From: Butyrivibrio sp. AE3004
Lineage (GTDB): Bacteria > Bacillota > Clostridia > Lachnospirales > Lachnospiraceae
NCBI RefSeq assembly: GCF_000703165.1
Contig: NZ_JNLQ01000002.1
Span: forward strand, 744,001-808,000
Reading direction: 5' to 3'
DNA length: 64,000 nucleotides
How positions within the stretch are numbered: the stretch's first letter is position 1; each line of letters begins with the position of its first letter. Position numbers and translations under genes: made by a program. This document shows positions 7,182 through 15,970 of the stretch, piece by piece. Below the pieces are notes generated by a model, which was not told the origin of the DNA, searched no databases, and saw nothing but the letters and a program-made list of their open reading frames with translations.

Positions 7182-9380
7182 ATGTCTGGTAACAAAAACA
7201 TAAATAAAATATGCGTTATCATAACTGTGATTGCCGTTCTTGTTACTGCGCTTTTTATGAACGGAAAAGCCCTTGGAATTGCTGCCGATGATTCGGTTTC
7301 CCTGGGGTACGAGGACAAGATCTTTGATGACAGTTATGTTCATACTATAGATATTGAAATAGATGATTTCGACAGCTTTATAGAAACTGCAACCTCTGAG
7401 GAATACAGCGTTTCAAATGTGACTATAGATGGTGAGACGATTAAAAATGTCGGGATCAGATGTAAAGGAAATACTTCACTTACCACAGTTTCACAGCTGG
7501 ACAGTGACCGCTACAGCTTTAAGATTGAGTTTGACTGCTTTGAGTCATCGGGAAACTATTACGGGCTTGATAAGCTTTGCCTGAACAACCTCATCCAGGA
7601 TTACACCATGATGAAGGATTATATTACCTACAAGCTTATGAACGAATTCGGAGTTGATTCACCGCTCGTAAGCTATTGCTTTATCACGGTAAACGGCGAG
7701 GACTGGGGATTATACCTGGCGGTAGAAGCAGTAGAGGATTCATTCCTTGAAAGAAATTACGGATCAAACTACGGAGAACTGTATAAACCCGATACAATGT
7801 CAATGGGCGGCGGACGAGGAAACGGCGGCGATTTTGACATGAAGAATGTTGATTTTGAAAAAATGGGAATGGACAATCCCTTTGAGAAAAAGAGTGATAA
7901 AAATGATTCGGATGACAGTGTAAAAGATGGTGATACAGGGGGAGATGATAATACCATAAATAATAAAGACGATACTGATTCCGAAACAAATACTCCTCAG
8001 ACGAAATCAGAATCTGCGGAAAATGAAGACGAGAAGTCGTCAGGGGAAATGCCGGGTTTCTCAGGAGAAGCTCCGGATTTCCAGGGTACATTCCCCGGTG
8101 GAAATTCTGATGGAAATAATGAATTTCCCAGTGGTGGGCCTGGTGGATTCGCCGGTGGGGCACCATTTGGAATGGGAAGTGACGATGCAAAATTAAAATA
8201 TACTGATGATGATATAGACAGTTACTCGGCAATTTTTGACAGTGCAAAAACCAAGATCAAGAAATCAGATAAAAAGCGTCTCATAAGTTCAATAAAGGCA
8301 CTTAATGAGGGCATTGAAAATTCTGATTCGGAACTAATAGAAAGCGCTGTCGATGTGGAAAAACTCATGCGCTATATGGTAGTTCATAATTTTGTGGTAA
8401 ACGGAGACAGCTACACAGGAAGCATGATCCACAACTTTTATCTTTATGAGGAAGACGGACTTATGTCCATGATTCCCTGGGATTATAATCTTGCATTCGG
8501 AACCTTCCAGGGTCAGGATGCGACAGGCATTATAAACGATCCCATTGATACACCTCAGTCAATCACAGAGAATGATACAGACAGACCAATGTTTGACTGG
8601 ATCATATCAACAGAAGAATATACTGAGGAATATCATGAATATTTCAAGGAATTTATTGATAAGTTCTATACAAGCGGATATCTTTCAGAGCTTATAAATA
8701 ACACCTATGAGATGCTCTATGACTACGTGGATAAAGATCCGACAAAGTTCTGCACAATAGAAGAATTTGAAAAAGCTGTTCAGACAATAAGCGAGTTTGT
8801 AAATCTTAGATGTGAGAGCATACAGGGACAGCTTGACGGAACAATTCCCTCAACGGATTCAGGGCAGAAAGAGGATTCTTCAAATCTCATAGATGCCTCC
8901 TCATTAACACTTACCGATATGGGCTCCATGGGAGGAGGTGGCGGACCGTCAGGCGGTGGTCCATCAGGCGGCGGACCGTCAGTTCCATCAAATGACGAAT
9001 CTTCAGGCAGCGGTACCTCAGACACCGGACTTTCAGATGGAGAAACCTCAGGTGATGTTCCTACAGAAAATGATTCTGTAGTTAGTACATCTGCAGATGA
9101 TTCTGCTACAGATAAAGCTGCAGGCGACAATTCTTTTCCCGGAGGAGATAACCCATTTGAAGGAAATGGGAACTTTCAAGGAGGAGATAATCCCTTTGGC
9201 GGAGCAGGCGGACCGCCGGATAATAATCCTTTCGGGGATGGTGGTTTACCGGGGAATGATTCGTCAGTGAACACGACGGATTATGTTTATGCCGGTATAA
9301 GTGCAGCTGCCATGCTGCTTGCTATTTTGTTTGCTGTATGTTTTAAGAGAAGAAAATTACCTCGTAAAAGCAAAAACTGA
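7182..9380 (+). CDS. CotH-family protein with Gly/Ser/Asp-rich linkers and C-terminal anchor
   Basis: A 732-residue exported protein. An N-terminal hydrophobic segment (~9-27) acts as signal or anchor. The CotH domain is split: the first part (~45-190) includes RCKGNTSL and WGLYLAVEAVEDSFL, and the second part (~345-535) includes the signature MIPWDYNLAFG. Between them is an acidic, Gly-rich insertion (~195-335), and after it a Ser/Gly-rich stretch with repeated GGGPS units. A single hydrophobic helix near 700-722 followed by RRKLPRKSKN looks like a stop-transfer anchor. CotH of Bacillus spores is a protein kinase; here the presence of VTC and DUF4956 genes suggests a membrane-linked phosphotransfer role, which is inferred. 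Confidence 0.82.
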   Translation: MSGNKNINKICVIITVIAVLVTALFMNGKALGIAADDSVSLGYEDKIFDDSYVHTIDIEIDDFDSFIETATSEEYSVSNVTIDGETIKNVGIRCKGNTSLTTVSQLDSDRYSFKIEFDCFESSGNYYGLDKLCLNNLIQDYTMMKDYITYKLMNEFGVDSPLVSYCFITVNGEDWGLYLAVEAVEDSFLERNYGSNYGELYKPDTMSMGGGRGNGGDFDMKNVDFEKMGMDNPFEKKSDKNDSDDSVKDGDTGGDDNTINNKDDTDSETNTPQTKSESAENEDEKSSGEMPGFSGEAPDFQGTFPGGNSDGNNEFPSGGPGGFAGGAPFGMGSDDAKLKYTDDDIDSYSAIFDSAKTKIKKSDKKRLISSIKALNEGIENSDSELIESAVDVEKLMRYMVVHNFVVNGDSYTGSMIHNFYLYEEDGLMSMIPWDYNLAFGTFQGQDATGIINDPIDTPQSITENDTDRPMFDWIISTEEYTEEYHEYFKEFIDKFYTSGYLSELINNTYEMLYDYVDKDPTKFCTIEEFEKAVQTISEFVNLRCESIQGQLDGTIPSTDSGQKEDSSNLIDASSLTLTDMGSMGGGGGPSGGGPSGGGPSVPSNDESSGSGTSDTGLSDGETSGDVPTENDSVVSTSADDSATDKAAGDNSFPGGDNPFEGNGNFQGGDNPFGGAGGPPDNNPFGDGGLPGNDSSVNTTDYVYAGISAAAMLLAILFAVCFKRRKLPRKSKN

Positions 9381-9401
9381 AGAAACAGTATTACAGAAAG
9401 T

Positions 9402-9441
9402 TATAGGATATCGTATTTCAGATGAAATTCGGTATCCTATA
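9402..9441 (+). terminator. Long hairpin after the CotH gene
   Basis: A 19-bp stem with two imperfect positions (TATAGGATAT... with ...GTATCCTATA) begins 22 bases after the CotH stop codon. It is followed by an AT-rich tail without a long T run, so termination is likely but not certain. Confidence 0.6.
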
Positions 9442-9546
9442 TTATTGCATGCTGAACATTTGTTTGCTAGAATAAAACCCATCAAATATTGTTTTACAGA
9501 AATTATGTCAGCAACTTATGGCAGCAGAGCTGTCGGATGAGGTTTT

Positions 9547-11703
9547 ATGCAGGAAATACTTGAAGGATTAAATGAAGCACAGAATGAAGCGGTTACAACA
9601 ACCGAAGGATACGTGCGTGTTATAGCTGGAGCAGGAAGCGGTAAGACAAGAGCATTGTCGCACCGCTTCGCTTATCTTGTAAACGGTCTTGGCATCATGC
9701 CCGGACATATTCTATGTGTCACGTTTACAAATAAATCCGCAAATGAGATGAGACAGCGGATACACAGGCTTACAGGTGACAATGATACCGGATATATCAA
9801 TACCTTTCACGGATTTTGTGTATCTGTTCTGCAGGAGGATTCTCATGCGGTTTCTTACCCCAAGAGCTTTCTGGTACTTGATAATTCTGATATAGATGAC
9901 ATGCTGAAAATCATATACGAGGAGCGGGGACTCTCACTTCGGGATATGACCTTTGGCAAGGCGAGAGATATGTTCGAGGTCAGGAAGATTTTTTCCGAAC
10001 CTGAATATTACCTTGATATGATAACGATGTCGCTTGAGACACTGAAGAAAAAATACGATAATGCGACAGATGTTCAGGATATTCTTTTTTATGGTTATCT
10101 GTATCAGGAAAAAAAGTGCTTTGGACTTGATTACAACGACCTCATAAAATTTTCCCTTTATATTTTCAGTCAGAACGAGGATATCAGACTAAAGTGGCAA
10201 AAACGCCTCGAATACATAATGATCGATGAGTTTCAGGACATAGACAGTCTCCAGTACGAACTCATGGAGGTGCTTGCGGGTTTTCATAAAAATCTCTTCA
10301 TAGTAGGAGATCCCGACCAGACCATCTATACCTGGAGAGGTGCAAACGTTAAGTATCTCCTGGACTTTGATAAGAATTTTCCTGGTGTGAAAACCATAAT
10401 GATGAACGACAACTATCGTTCGACACCTCAGATTCTAAAAGCCGTAAATTCACTTATTGATACCAATAAGCAGAGAATCAAAAAGGAACTGACGCCTACA
10501 CTGCCTGACGGGGAAAGTGTATTATGTCACCTTGCGCCGAATACTTCGGATGAAGCAGACTGGATAACAGGTGAAATACTTGCGATGAAAGGAAACGGAA
10601 TCCCCTATAGGGATATGACTGTTCTTTACAGGGCTCATTATGTGACCCGCACCATCGAAGAAGGACTTTTAAAAGAGAAAATCCCCTACACTATTTATTC
10701 CGGAGTGCAGTTTTTTGGCAGGATGGAAATCAAGGATGCTCTGTGCTATCTTCGAATGATTGTCTATCGTGATGATATTTCTTTTAGAAGGATAGCGAAT
10801 GTCCCAAAGAGAAATCTCGGAAAAAGACGTATGAGCTTTCTTGAACAGTATGCTGTCGAAAATGATTGCAGCCTGTATGAGGCTTTACGAATGAATTTGG
10901 ACCATGAGATCATGAGAGGAACAAAGGCAGGAAAATTCATAGATCTGATAGACAGATTTTCCGATAACTATGAGGGACTTCCTGTTTCGGAAGTGCTTTC
11001 CAAAATACTAAATGAGAGCGGATACGAAGAGATGCTAAGGACCGAAGGAGCCCAGGAGAGACTGGACAATCTTGCAGAGCTTAAGCAGTCTGTTTTCGAA
11101 TATGAAACTACCTGCGGCGAAGAGGTAGGACTTGAGGATTATCTTAAGCATATTGCGCTTTTTACAAATGCTGATTCAGATGCGGGTAACGAAGATAAGG
11201 TAAGACTTATGACTGTTCATGCAGCTAAAGGACTGGAGTTTCCATACGTATTTTTGTGCGGAATGAACGAGGGTATTTTTCCTTCACGTAAGATACACAC
11301 TCTTGAAGGCATGGAGGAAGAGAGGAGACTTGCCTTTGTTGCCATGACGAGAGCAAGAAAGAGGCTGTTTATAACAGAAGCCGGTGGCATGAATTTTGAA
11401 GGCATTCCCAGATATCCCTCAAGATTTATTCTGGATATTGCCCCTGATCTACTTGAGTTTACAGAGAAACCGGATGATTCCATGCTGAGTGCTGTAAGAA
11501 AATATATAGAAAATGATTCGAGGCACTTAAAAGGCGCAGAGAAATTAAATCTCCTTGAGCCCGGAACAAAAGTAAGGCATGCGATACTGGGAGAAGGTAC
11601 GATTCTTGAAGTTGATGCCGTGGACAACTGTTATCTTGTGCAGTTTGATAATATGGAGACTCCTAGGCAGATAGCCTTTAAGATAAAATTGGAAAAACTA
11701 TAA
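9547..11703 (+). CDS. UvrD/PcrA-type superfamily 1 DNA helicase
   Basis: A 718-residue enzyme, close to the usual size of PcrA. The motifs occur in order: Walker A (GAGSGKTRAL, ~28), motif Ia (VTFTNKSANEM), Walker B (IDEFQDID), motif III (GDPDQTIYTWRGA), motif IV (MNDNYRST), motif V (TVHAAKGLEF) and motif VI (EERRLAFVAMTRARKR). The last ~50 residues (GTKVRHAILGEGTILEVD) resemble the Tudor-like tail that lets PcrA bind RNA polymerase. Such helicases unwind DNA 3' to 5' in repair, replication and removal of stalled polymerase. GAGG lies 6 bases before the start. It may be PcrA itself or a paralogue. Confidence 0.92.
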   Translation: MQEILEGLNEAQNEAVTTTEGYVRVIAGAGSGKTRALSHRFAYLVNGLGIMPGHILCVTFTNKSANEMRQRIHRLTGDNDTGYINTFHGFCVSVLQEDSHAVSYPKSFLVLDNSDIDDMLKIIYEERGLSLRDMTFGKARDMFEVRKIFSEPEYYLDMITMSLETLKKKYDNATDVQDILFYGYLYQEKKCFGLDYNDLIKFSLYIFSQNEDIRLKWQKRLEYIMIDEFQDIDSLQYELMEVLAGFHKNLFIVGDPDQTIYTWRGANVKYLLDFDKNFPGVKTIMMNDNYRSTPQILKAVNSLIDTNKQRIKKELTPTLPDGESVLCHLAPNTSDEADWITGEILAMKGNGIPYRDMTVLYRAHYVTRTIEEGLLKEKIPYTIYSGVQFFGRMEIKDALCYLRMIVYRDDISFRRIANVPKRNLGKRRMSFLEQYAVENDCSLYEALRMNLDHEIMRGTKAGKFIDLIDRFSDNYEGLPVSEVLSKILNESGYEEMLRTEGAQERLDNLAELKQSVFEYETTCGEEVGLEDYLKHIALFTNADSDAGNEDKVRLMTVHAAKGLEFPYVFLCGMNEGIFPSRKIHTLEGMEEERRLAFVAMTRARKRLFITEAGGMNFEGIPRYPSRFILDIAPDLLEFTEKPDDSMLSAVRKYIENDSRHLKGAEKLNLLEPGTKVRHAILGEGTILEVDAVDNCYLVQFDNMETPRQIAFKIKLEKL

Positions 11704-11818
11704 TAGTACTAAATAAGAGCTGCACTTATCAGACTATAGGAGAATGATTTTTGCCAAATCTGCGATAATACAGGCTTTTATCTCTTAATAATTTAGATAT
11801 ATCATTTTCAGGCTTTGA

Positions 11819-11827
11819 TGTTATAAT
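11819..11827 (+). promoter_or_regulatory. Extended -10 promoter
   Basis: TGTTATAAT matches the extended -10 pattern TGnTATAAT. It lies about 60 bases upstream of the zinc-ribbon/Ltp gene and has no good -35 box, as expected for this class. Confidence 0.5.
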
Positions 11828-11886
11828 GAGTTCCGGATAAAGGAAAAAGCCATTGGCTTAGCCAGGCGGAAAATGGAGGGTCATGT

Positions 11887-12642
11887 ATGGGAAAAGTATA
11901 TTTGGGGAAATGTCCGAAATGTAATGCAGATGTCTACGCAGAAGAAAATCAGCAGGCTGTAAAATGTGAATATTGCGGTAACGTAATCACAAAAGCTTCG
12001 GCAATGGGAAGTAACAATGCTAATAATGAAACTAAGAATATAGCTAATGAAACAAAGAATATTGCTTCAGGCGCGCTTACGTTTATTCTTGTGGCGTTAG
12101 CATTTATAATCGGAACCGGTGCATTTATCACCATGAGACTTATTCATAACATAAAAGTCCGGAATGCGAATGATATTGCCGTAACATACGAGCGCCCTGA
12201 TGATAAAAGAGAGGACATATCTTCAACAGAAGATAAAAAGGCAGATAACGGAAGAGAAGAAGTGGAACACATCGGTCCTGAATTTGACTCTGAAGCACAT
12301 TATGTATCGGATGATCTTTTGACCGAGAATGAGAAGCAGGCTATAGAGGATGCGCAGTTTTTCCTTGGAACTACTTTTTATTCAAAGTATCAGCTGATGT
12401 GTCAGCTGGCAGCAACCTATGATCCGTTATACAATCAGGATGAAGCTCAGGTTGCTATTGAGTATCTTGAAGCTCATGATCTTGTTGACTGGAATCATGA
12501 ATGTGCGGAAGCAGCTCAGCTATATCTTGATATATATGATGGATATACGAGAGAGGAACTTAAGACTCAGCTTGTAAACAAAGTCCTCAGGTTTACGGAT
12601 GAACAGGCTGAATATGCTCTTAACAGAATGGGATATAAATAA
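11887..12642 (+). CDS. Zinc-ribbon membrane protein with Ltp-type repeats
   Basis: A 251-residue protein in three parts. Residues 1-35 form a zinc ribbon (CPKC ... CEYC). A single membrane helix follows at ~60-85 (FILVALAFIIGTGAFITM). After an acidic linker, two repeats (~150-250) resemble the Ltp module (PF07553): AQFFLGTTFYSKYQLMCQL and AQLYLDIYDGYTREELKTQL, each followed by a helix with a Tyr/Ala pattern. Ltp modules occur on surface lipoproteins, including a phage-encoded superinfection-exclusion protein. The zinc ribbon would be cytoplasmic and the repeats extracellular. Function is unknown. The start has AATGGAGGG ~5-10 bases upstream. Confidence 0.68.
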   Translation: MGKVYLGKCPKCNADVYAEENQQAVKCEYCGNVITKASAMGSNNANNETKNIANETKNIASGALTFILVALAFIIGTGAFITMRLIHNIKVRNANDIAVTYERPDDKREDISSTEDKKADNGREEVEHIGPEFDSEAHYVSDDLLTENEKQAIEDAQFFLGTTFYSKYQLMCQLAATYDPLYNQDEAQVAIEYLEAHDLVDWNHECAEAAQLYLDIYDGYTREELKTQLVNKVLRFTDEQAEYALNRMGYK

Positions 12643-12645
12643 TAT

Positions 12646-12707
12646 AAAAAGCGATCCTGTAACATAAAGCGTGCAATCATCACACTTTATGAAAAGGACC
12701 GCTTTTA
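12646..12707. terminator. Bidirectional terminator
   Basis: An imperfect hairpin between converging genes: AAAAGCG-ATCCT with AGGAC-CGCTTTT at its base, and a further stem ATAAAGCGTG with CACACTTTAT inside. It is followed by TTATTATTTT on the plus strand. Confidence 0.6.
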
Positions 12708-12772
12708 TTATTTTGCTGTAACTTAGTAATTTCTATCTTGTTTTTTTAGAAAAACATCAAATTTTCAGCGAA

Positions 12773-13162
12773 TCAATCGTCTACTGTATACTCGATGATC
12801 TTGCCGGTAGTAATATCAATTTTATAATCGAATTTGCTTACACCTACGTAGAACGAGACGCTTATGATTTGTTCTTCTTTTTCATCTTTTTCGATGACGA
12901 CTTCCTCAGCTTCTTCTTTTGAGTATTCAGCGTGCCTTAGCGCGAGCTCAAGAGCTTTATCCTCGGGAGTTTTTGTTTCGTCATTCAGAATCAGATCTAT
13001 TTCTGCCTGTTCTTTTTCTGAAACCTGTTCATCATTTGCTATTGCTGTTTCTGTGCTCTGTTTTTCCTTTGTTGTATCTTCAGAAGCAAATGCGGTAAAT
13101 GATGCAGTCATAACTAATGTTGCTGCTATTGCTAATGAGAGTGAGATGATTTTCTTCTTCAT
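12773..13162 (-). CDS. Secreted PepSY-domain protein
   Basis: A 129-residue protein with a typical signal peptide (MKKKIISLSLAIAATLVMTA, cleavage near AFA-S). An acidic, helical middle is followed by a C-terminal PepSY-like domain: ALRHAEYSKEEAEEVVI, then a strand pair ending FDYKIDITTGKIIEYTVDD. PepSY domains often restrain peptidases or sense the cell envelope; no partner gene is adjacent. I choose ATG 13162 because AAGGAAG precedes it and the signal peptide starts there; the frame is open to 13255 but the extra residues look non-coding. Confidence 0.78.
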   Translation of the reverse strand: MKKKIISLSLAIAATLVMTASFTAFASEDTTKEKQSTETAIANDEQVSEKEQAEIDLILNDETKTPEDKALELALRHAEYSKEEAEEVVIEKDEKEEQIISVSFYVGVSKFDYKIDITTGKIIEYTVDD

Positions 13163-13380
13163 AATACTTTCTTCCTTTTCTTGAAAAATAAAAAAGTTAT
13201 TATTCTGAGTAAATCTTACTACCCAAAAGGTCATATTTCTATTGTGCAATAGCATAATAATAATATGTTATGATTAGTGTTTTTTTACAATCGGAAGAGA
13301 CAGATTAGTTTATAATCTTTCTTCTTTTTTTATATAATCAGGCAGGCTAAAAAACTACAGGGCCTTAGCTTGTTGGAACG

Positions 13381-14148
13381 TCAAAGAAGCTTTGGAGCCT
13401 TGTTCAGAAGGCTTTGGTCATAAAAAATGGCAGCAGGATCATCTATGTGATAAACCCTTTTTCCGTTTTCTATTTTTAGCGATACAACTGAAATTCCGCA
13501 ATTGGGAAGAAGTCCCTCTCCCCAGAATTTTGCAAGATCGGATTCGCCTGCAATATGCATAAGAAGTGCCTTGCTGAGAGCCCCGTGAACACTGATCAGT
13601 ATGCTTTTGCCGGAAGCTTCTCCTGAACCTGCAGCAAAGGGTTCAATAACCTGAACAAGAAATTCCTTCGCTCTGCTATATAGCTCACTAAGAAGTTCAG
13701 GGTTTTTGAGGGCAGTTGAAACTGACTCTCGGGAAGCCTGATCATTATCCAGGAGGTTTTGGCTTCTCCACAGCTTTACTTCTTCTTCATACTTATCAGG
13801 GGCCGACTTAAAGTATCTGAAAGGGGAATTAGCATCCGCCTGCATGTCTTCAACCTTACCACCATCCATGAAACCAAAATGTAATTCCTTCAGACGGTCA
13901 TCCTTTATTATGTCAGTACTGCTGGTTTTTGAGCAAAGCTCCGAAAGGATTATCTGTGCTGTTTCATATGACCTTATGAGCGGGCTCGAATATACAAGGT
14001 CAAAGGTAATCCCCTTGTCCTTTAAACCTTTTCCTGTTTCTGCAGCCATAAGCTTTCCAAATTCATCAAGGGGAATATCAGTCTGTCCCTGTATAAGGTG
14101 CTTATTATTCCAGTTGGTTGTTCCGTGTCTGAGAATATATAATTTCAT
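13381..14148 (-). CDS. Histidine phosphatase (phosphoglycerate mutase-like)
   Basis: A 255-residue member of the histidine phosphatase superfamily. The nucleophile motif LRHGTTNWN lies at residues 6-14, the acid Glu in RLKELHFGFMDG, and the second catalytic His in ISVHGALSKALL. Substrates in this superfamily include phosphosugars and cobalamin precursors; no cobalamin genes are nearby, so the substrate is unknown. ATG 14148 is chosen because RHG should be within the first ten residues and AGGA lies 9 bases upstream; the frame extends to 14367 but that part has no homology features. It is divergent from the C-glycoside-type genes. Confidence 0.83.
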   Translation of the reverse strand: MKLYILRHGTTNWNNKHLIQGQTDIPLDEFGKLMAAETGKGLKDKGITFDLVYSSPLIRSYETAQIILSELCSKTSSTDIIKDDRLKELHFGFMDGGKVEDMQADANSPFRYFKSAPDKYEEEVKLWRSQNLLDNDQASRESVSTALKNPELLSELYSRAKEFLVQVIEPFAAGSGEASGKSILISVHGALSKALLMHIAGESDLAKFWGEGLLPNCGISVVSLKIENGKRVYHIDDPAAIFYDQSLLNKAPKLL

Positions 14149-14445
14149 GTCTGTTTTCCTTTTCATTGTTTGGTGATAAAAAATGCTATGCCTACTATAA
14201 CACATTGGCAATCGTTTAGAGCTGTTTTTGTATTTCCTATGCATGCAACAAAGACCGCCACATGGTTGCACATGTGAACGGATAGAAATTCCATATGCAA
14301 TAAAAGACAAGAAATGAGGAAAATAGGAAAAGTGAACACACGGCTGAAAATAGTAGATTATTACCATAAGTTATACAGCTGTTTCGACTAGAGAAATATA
14401 CGAAGATGAAATTTGCGTTTACAGATGGATGGGAGGATGCTGAAA

Positions 14446-15453
14446 ATGTCTAAGATAAAAATGGCTGTGAGCCTTTACAGCTTACAGGATGAATACTTAA
14501 ACCACAGGATGAATCTTTCAGAGATAATGTCCTATGTTAAAGAAAACGGAGCAGAGGGTATAGAGATACTTCCTGATCAGATGCTTAAGGGTGCGCCGCA
14601 CGTATCTGATGAGACAGTATCTGAGTTTAAGAGTCTTCTTACAAAAAATGATCTTAAACCGGTTTGTGCGGATGTTTTCCTTAATACAAATCTTTATAAA
14701 AACAGAAGTCTTACCAGAAAGGAAAGTATTGATCTTCTTATAGAGGAAATTAAGCAGGCAAACAGCCTTGGAATTCATCTTATACGACTTGTATCAATGG
14801 TTCCCTACTGGGTAATAAGACCGCTTATTCCATACTGCGAACAGTATGATGTGACAATTGCTCTTGAGGTTCATGCAGGAATGGCTTTTGATATTCCTCA
14901 GACAAGAGAATTTATCGAAGAAATGAAAAAGGTAAATTCACCCTATGTTGGCCTTGTAATTGACACAGGTATTTTCTGCAGAAGACTTCCAAGAGTCGTA
15001 AGAGCTTATGAAGGTTCAATCGGAACAAGCGAGAGCGTATTCGATTACATAGATGAGCTTTTCAAAAACGGAACAGACCTTCATCAGGATCTTATAAAGA
15101 ACAACGGATTCTCAGAAGGCTTTAAGGCAGCAATGAAGAGTGAACATGACAAGATGTCAGCACCTCTTCTTGATGGATATGAAAACTATGATTATTCGGT
15201 TCTTGATGAATATCTTCCTTACATCAAGCACTTCCATTTCAAGATGTGGGAGATGACACAGGAAGGACCTGAGTTTTCTATCGATTTCAAGGGACTTCTT
15301 CAGTATCTTCATGAAAAGGATTACGACGGATATGTTGCCTGTGAATATGAGGGAAACCGCTTCACACTGGCAGGACAGCCTATGCAGGAAAAACAGCAGG
15401 TTAAGATGTTCCTGAATTATATCGGCGGATGTCTTAAAGAGATTCAGGGATAA
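14446..15453 (+). CDS. Sugar phosphate isomerase/epimerase family protein; probable C-glycoside deglycosidase alpha subunit
   Basis: A 335-residue TIM-barrel protein of the AP-endonuclease-2/xylose isomerase-like family. The four metal ligands expected for the family can be seen: Glu in ALEVHAGM, Asp in VIDTGIF, His in KHFHFKMWE and Glu in ACEYEGNRF. The length matches the alpha subunits DfgA, DgpC and CarC of C-glycoside deglycosidases, and the next gene encodes the small beta-subunit family; that pairing is the main support. Those enzymes use Mn2+ to break the C-C bond of 3-keto C-glucosides of plant flavonoids. ATG 14446 has GGGAGG 9 bases upstream; a TTG at 14413 is less likely. Confidence 0.72.
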   Translation: MSKIKMAVSLYSLQDEYLNHRMNLSEIMSYVKENGAEGIEILPDQMLKGAPHVSDETVSEFKSLLTKNDLKPVCADVFLNTNLYKNRSLTRKESIDLLIEEIKQANSLGIHLIRLVSMVPYWVIRPLIPYCEQYDVTIALEVHAGMAFDIPQTREFIEEMKKVNSPYVGLVIDTGIFCRRLPRVVRAYEGSIGTSESVFDYIDELFKNGTDLHQDLIKNNGFSEGFKAAMKSEHDKMSAPLLDGYENYDYSVLDEYLPYIKHFHFKMWEMTQEGPEFSIDFKGLLQYLHEKDYDGYVACEYEGNRFTLAGQPMQEKQQVKMFLNYIGGCLKEIQG

Positions 15454-15487
15454 TAGGGCATATATATAGATGAGGAGATGAAGAGCG

Positions 15488-15880
15488 ATGTTTGATAATA
15501 ATGTATTTATAGAAGGAAGCTGCAAAAACTTTTCAGAAGACGGAAAGGTAAGCGGTTATGAGATGACAACAAATATAACATACTACAGAGGAATTCCTCT
15601 TAGCATGGTAGAATATATTCATGTGGATGTTGACGGAGAAAGAGCTTCTGACGAGGATATCAGAATCAGTGTGGATCAAAATGACTGGTTTTCCATGAAG
15701 GAGGCAGAGACTGTTACCACCTACAAGTGGGAATACGGAGATCCGCTTTATATCAGAGTCCTTAAGGACGGCGGTCTCTCAAAGGGCCAGCACAAGGTAG
15801 CTCTTACGGTTGCAACACGTACGGCATACATTCCGGTTCCGCTCGAAGGAATAAAGGAACGCGAAGTGGTTATAGATTAA
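15488..15880 (+). CDS. DUF6379 / C-glycoside deglycosidase beta subunit-like protein
   Basis: A 130-residue all-beta protein. The motifs YYRGIPLSMVEYIHVDVDGE near residues 32-51 and the C-terminal LRPxx-like strand ending in YIPVPLEG are those of the small beta subunits DfgB, DgpB and CarB. Tandem placement 34 bases after the TIM-barrel gene, the same order of subunit families as in characterised pairs, supports an alpha/beta complex. The beta subunit in known enzymes packs against the barrel and shapes the active site. GAGGAG precedes the ATG. Activity on C-glycosides is inferred; close relatives acting on other sugars cannot be excluded. Confidence 0.72.
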   Translation: MFDNNVFIEGSCKNFSEDGKVSGYEMTTNITYYRGIPLSMVEYIHVDVDGERASDEDIRISVDQNDWFSMKEAETVTTYKWEYGDPLYIRVLKDGGLSKGQHKVALTVATRTAYIPVPLEGIKEREVVID

Positions 15881-15970
15881 TAAAAAAGAAACAAGTAGTT
15901 ATTCCCTTCTACAAAAGTATATGATTGCTATAAGGGATGGCGCAAAATAAATAGAATTAAAGGTGAAGAA

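Noticed and set aside
7684..8247. 187-codon minus-strand frame
   Set aside because: It is the reverse of the CotH protein's low-complexity region, rich in His, Pro and Leu for that reason, with no start signals.
9301..9540. 79-codon plus-strand frame between the CotH and helicase genes
   Set aside because: It overlaps the CotH anchor out of frame and runs through a strong hairpin; no ribosome site or family features.
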